A program made the translations under genes and the position numbers. A stretch of 64,000 nt of DNA, taken from an uncultured Rhodospirillales bacterium (lineage in GTDB: Bacteria; Pseudomonadota; Alphaproteobacteria; ATCC43930; CGMCC-115725). The notes below the pieces were generated by a model. The model was not told the DNA's origin. It worked only from the letters and a program-made list of their open reading frames with translations, and did not search any database. This document shows positions 63,833 through 64,000 of the stretch, one piece after another. Numbering within the stretch: the first letter of the stretch is position 1; each line of letters starts with the position of its first letter. The stretch covers positions 1,644,706-1,708,705 of the forward strand of contig CAIKMD010000007.1 in NCBI GenBank assembly GCA_903828515.1, written 5' to 3'.

Positions 63833-64000
63833 ATGGCGCGCGCACGCATCCTTCGACCGGCCAAAAACGCGATGCAATCGGGCGGCAAGGCGACGACCAA
63901 AAAGTGGCTGCTCGAATACGAGCAGGCGACGGCGCGCGCCCCCGATCCGCTGATGGGCTGGTCCAGCGCGCGGGACACGCTCAACCAGGTGAAACTGCGC
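63833..64000 (+). CDS. NADH dehydrogenase (complex I) accessory subunit, NDUFS4-like (partial, runs off the right edge)
   Basis: The first 56 codons are in the window: ATG at 63833, then ARARILRPAKNAMQSGGK and TKKWLLEYEQATARAPDPL, MGWSSARDTLNQVKLR. This is the N-terminus of the ETC complex I conserved subunit family (NDUFS4 homologue), found in alphaproteobacteria and mitochondria, where it stabilises the peripheral arm of complex I. The gene starts 17 bases after the tRNA; the remainder is beyond the window. Confidence 0.85.
   Translation, partial: MARARILRPAKNAMQSGGKATTKKWLLEYEQATARAPDPLMGWSSARDTLNQVKLR

Noticed and set aside
63739-64000. tRNA-Pro as an integration site for a mobile element
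   Set aside because: No integrase, direct repeat of the tRNA end or foreign-composition tract is seen next to it; the complex I subunit gene starts 17 bases away.

Overview
The window reads as chromosomal DNA of a GC-rich alphaproteobacterium. Supporting signs are a perfect alphaproteobacterial LexA box (GAAC-N7-GAAC) upstream of recA, the recA-alaS gene order, a DUF1491 protein, a Tim44-like protein, an NDUFS4-type complex I accessory subunit at the right edge, and an Fds-type NAD-dependent formate dehydrogenase. I see no rRNA, IS element, phage gene or CRISPR array. One tRNA, tRNA-Pro(TGG), lies near the right end. The genus cannot be fixed from the sequence alone.

Layout. 0-2 kb: two tandem related substrate-binding proteins (the first only as its C-terminus), a small lipoprotein and a VOC protein. 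2-6.2 kb: SOS-controlled recA with its terminator, then alaS. 6.2-7.9 kb: a cobalt-type nitrile hydratase operon (alpha, beta, accessory) directly behind alaS. 7.9-10.8 kb: monomeric isocitrate dehydrogenase and a LOG-family enzyme. 11-16 kb: an exported protein of unknown function, DUF1491, Tim44-like, egtB-egtD (ergothioneine), infA and a cold-shock gene. 16-20.4 kb: an RND pump and its adaptor. 20.4-28.7 kb: two divergent FemAB/BioF2-like acyltransferases, an amine oxidase, an IMPase, an SDR, an FMN reductase, a GDT1/UPF0016 cation exporter behind a yybP-ykoY Mn2+ riboswitch, a DnaJ-CbpM pair and a CopD-like protein.

28.7-38.6 kb: two tandem YtcJ-type amidohydrolases and a CPFC-motif protein, facing a four-gene ABC importer (SsuABC/ThiXYZ type, two permeases); then a GST and a DUF3311 plus solute:sodium symporter pair. 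38.7-49.3 kb: parts of a molybdenum-hydroxylase (CO dehydrogenase-like) system. A maturation operon (coxD, coxE, split XdhC/CoxI, and a MoeA-like/MocA fusion) and a separate coxG-coxS-coxM operon are both present, but the catalytic large subunit (coxL) is absent from the window. A flavin-dependent LLM oxidoreductase, a VOC protein and a substrate-binding protein lie between them.

49.4-56.2 kb: a substrate-binding protein followed by an ion-transporter-superfamily permease, then a catabolic-looking set (ACMSD-type amidohydrolase, LLM flavin monooxygenase, alpha/beta hydrolase, MFS exporter). 56.2-63.6 kb: the fdsGBA-fdhD-fdsD formate dehydrogenase operon, preceded by a LysR regulator and a GlcG/HbpS-like protein, with clustered palindromes in the regulator-fdsG gap. 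63.7-64 kb: tRNA-Pro and the start of the complex I subunit gene.

Taken together, the genes suggest a free-living aerobic organism that uses nitriles or amides, formate and probably other small organic compounds. It scavenges them with several NMT1/THI5-like binding proteins and has cofactor machinery for two molybdoenzyme types: MCD-type (cox/xdhC/mocA) and bis-MGD-type (fds/fdhD).
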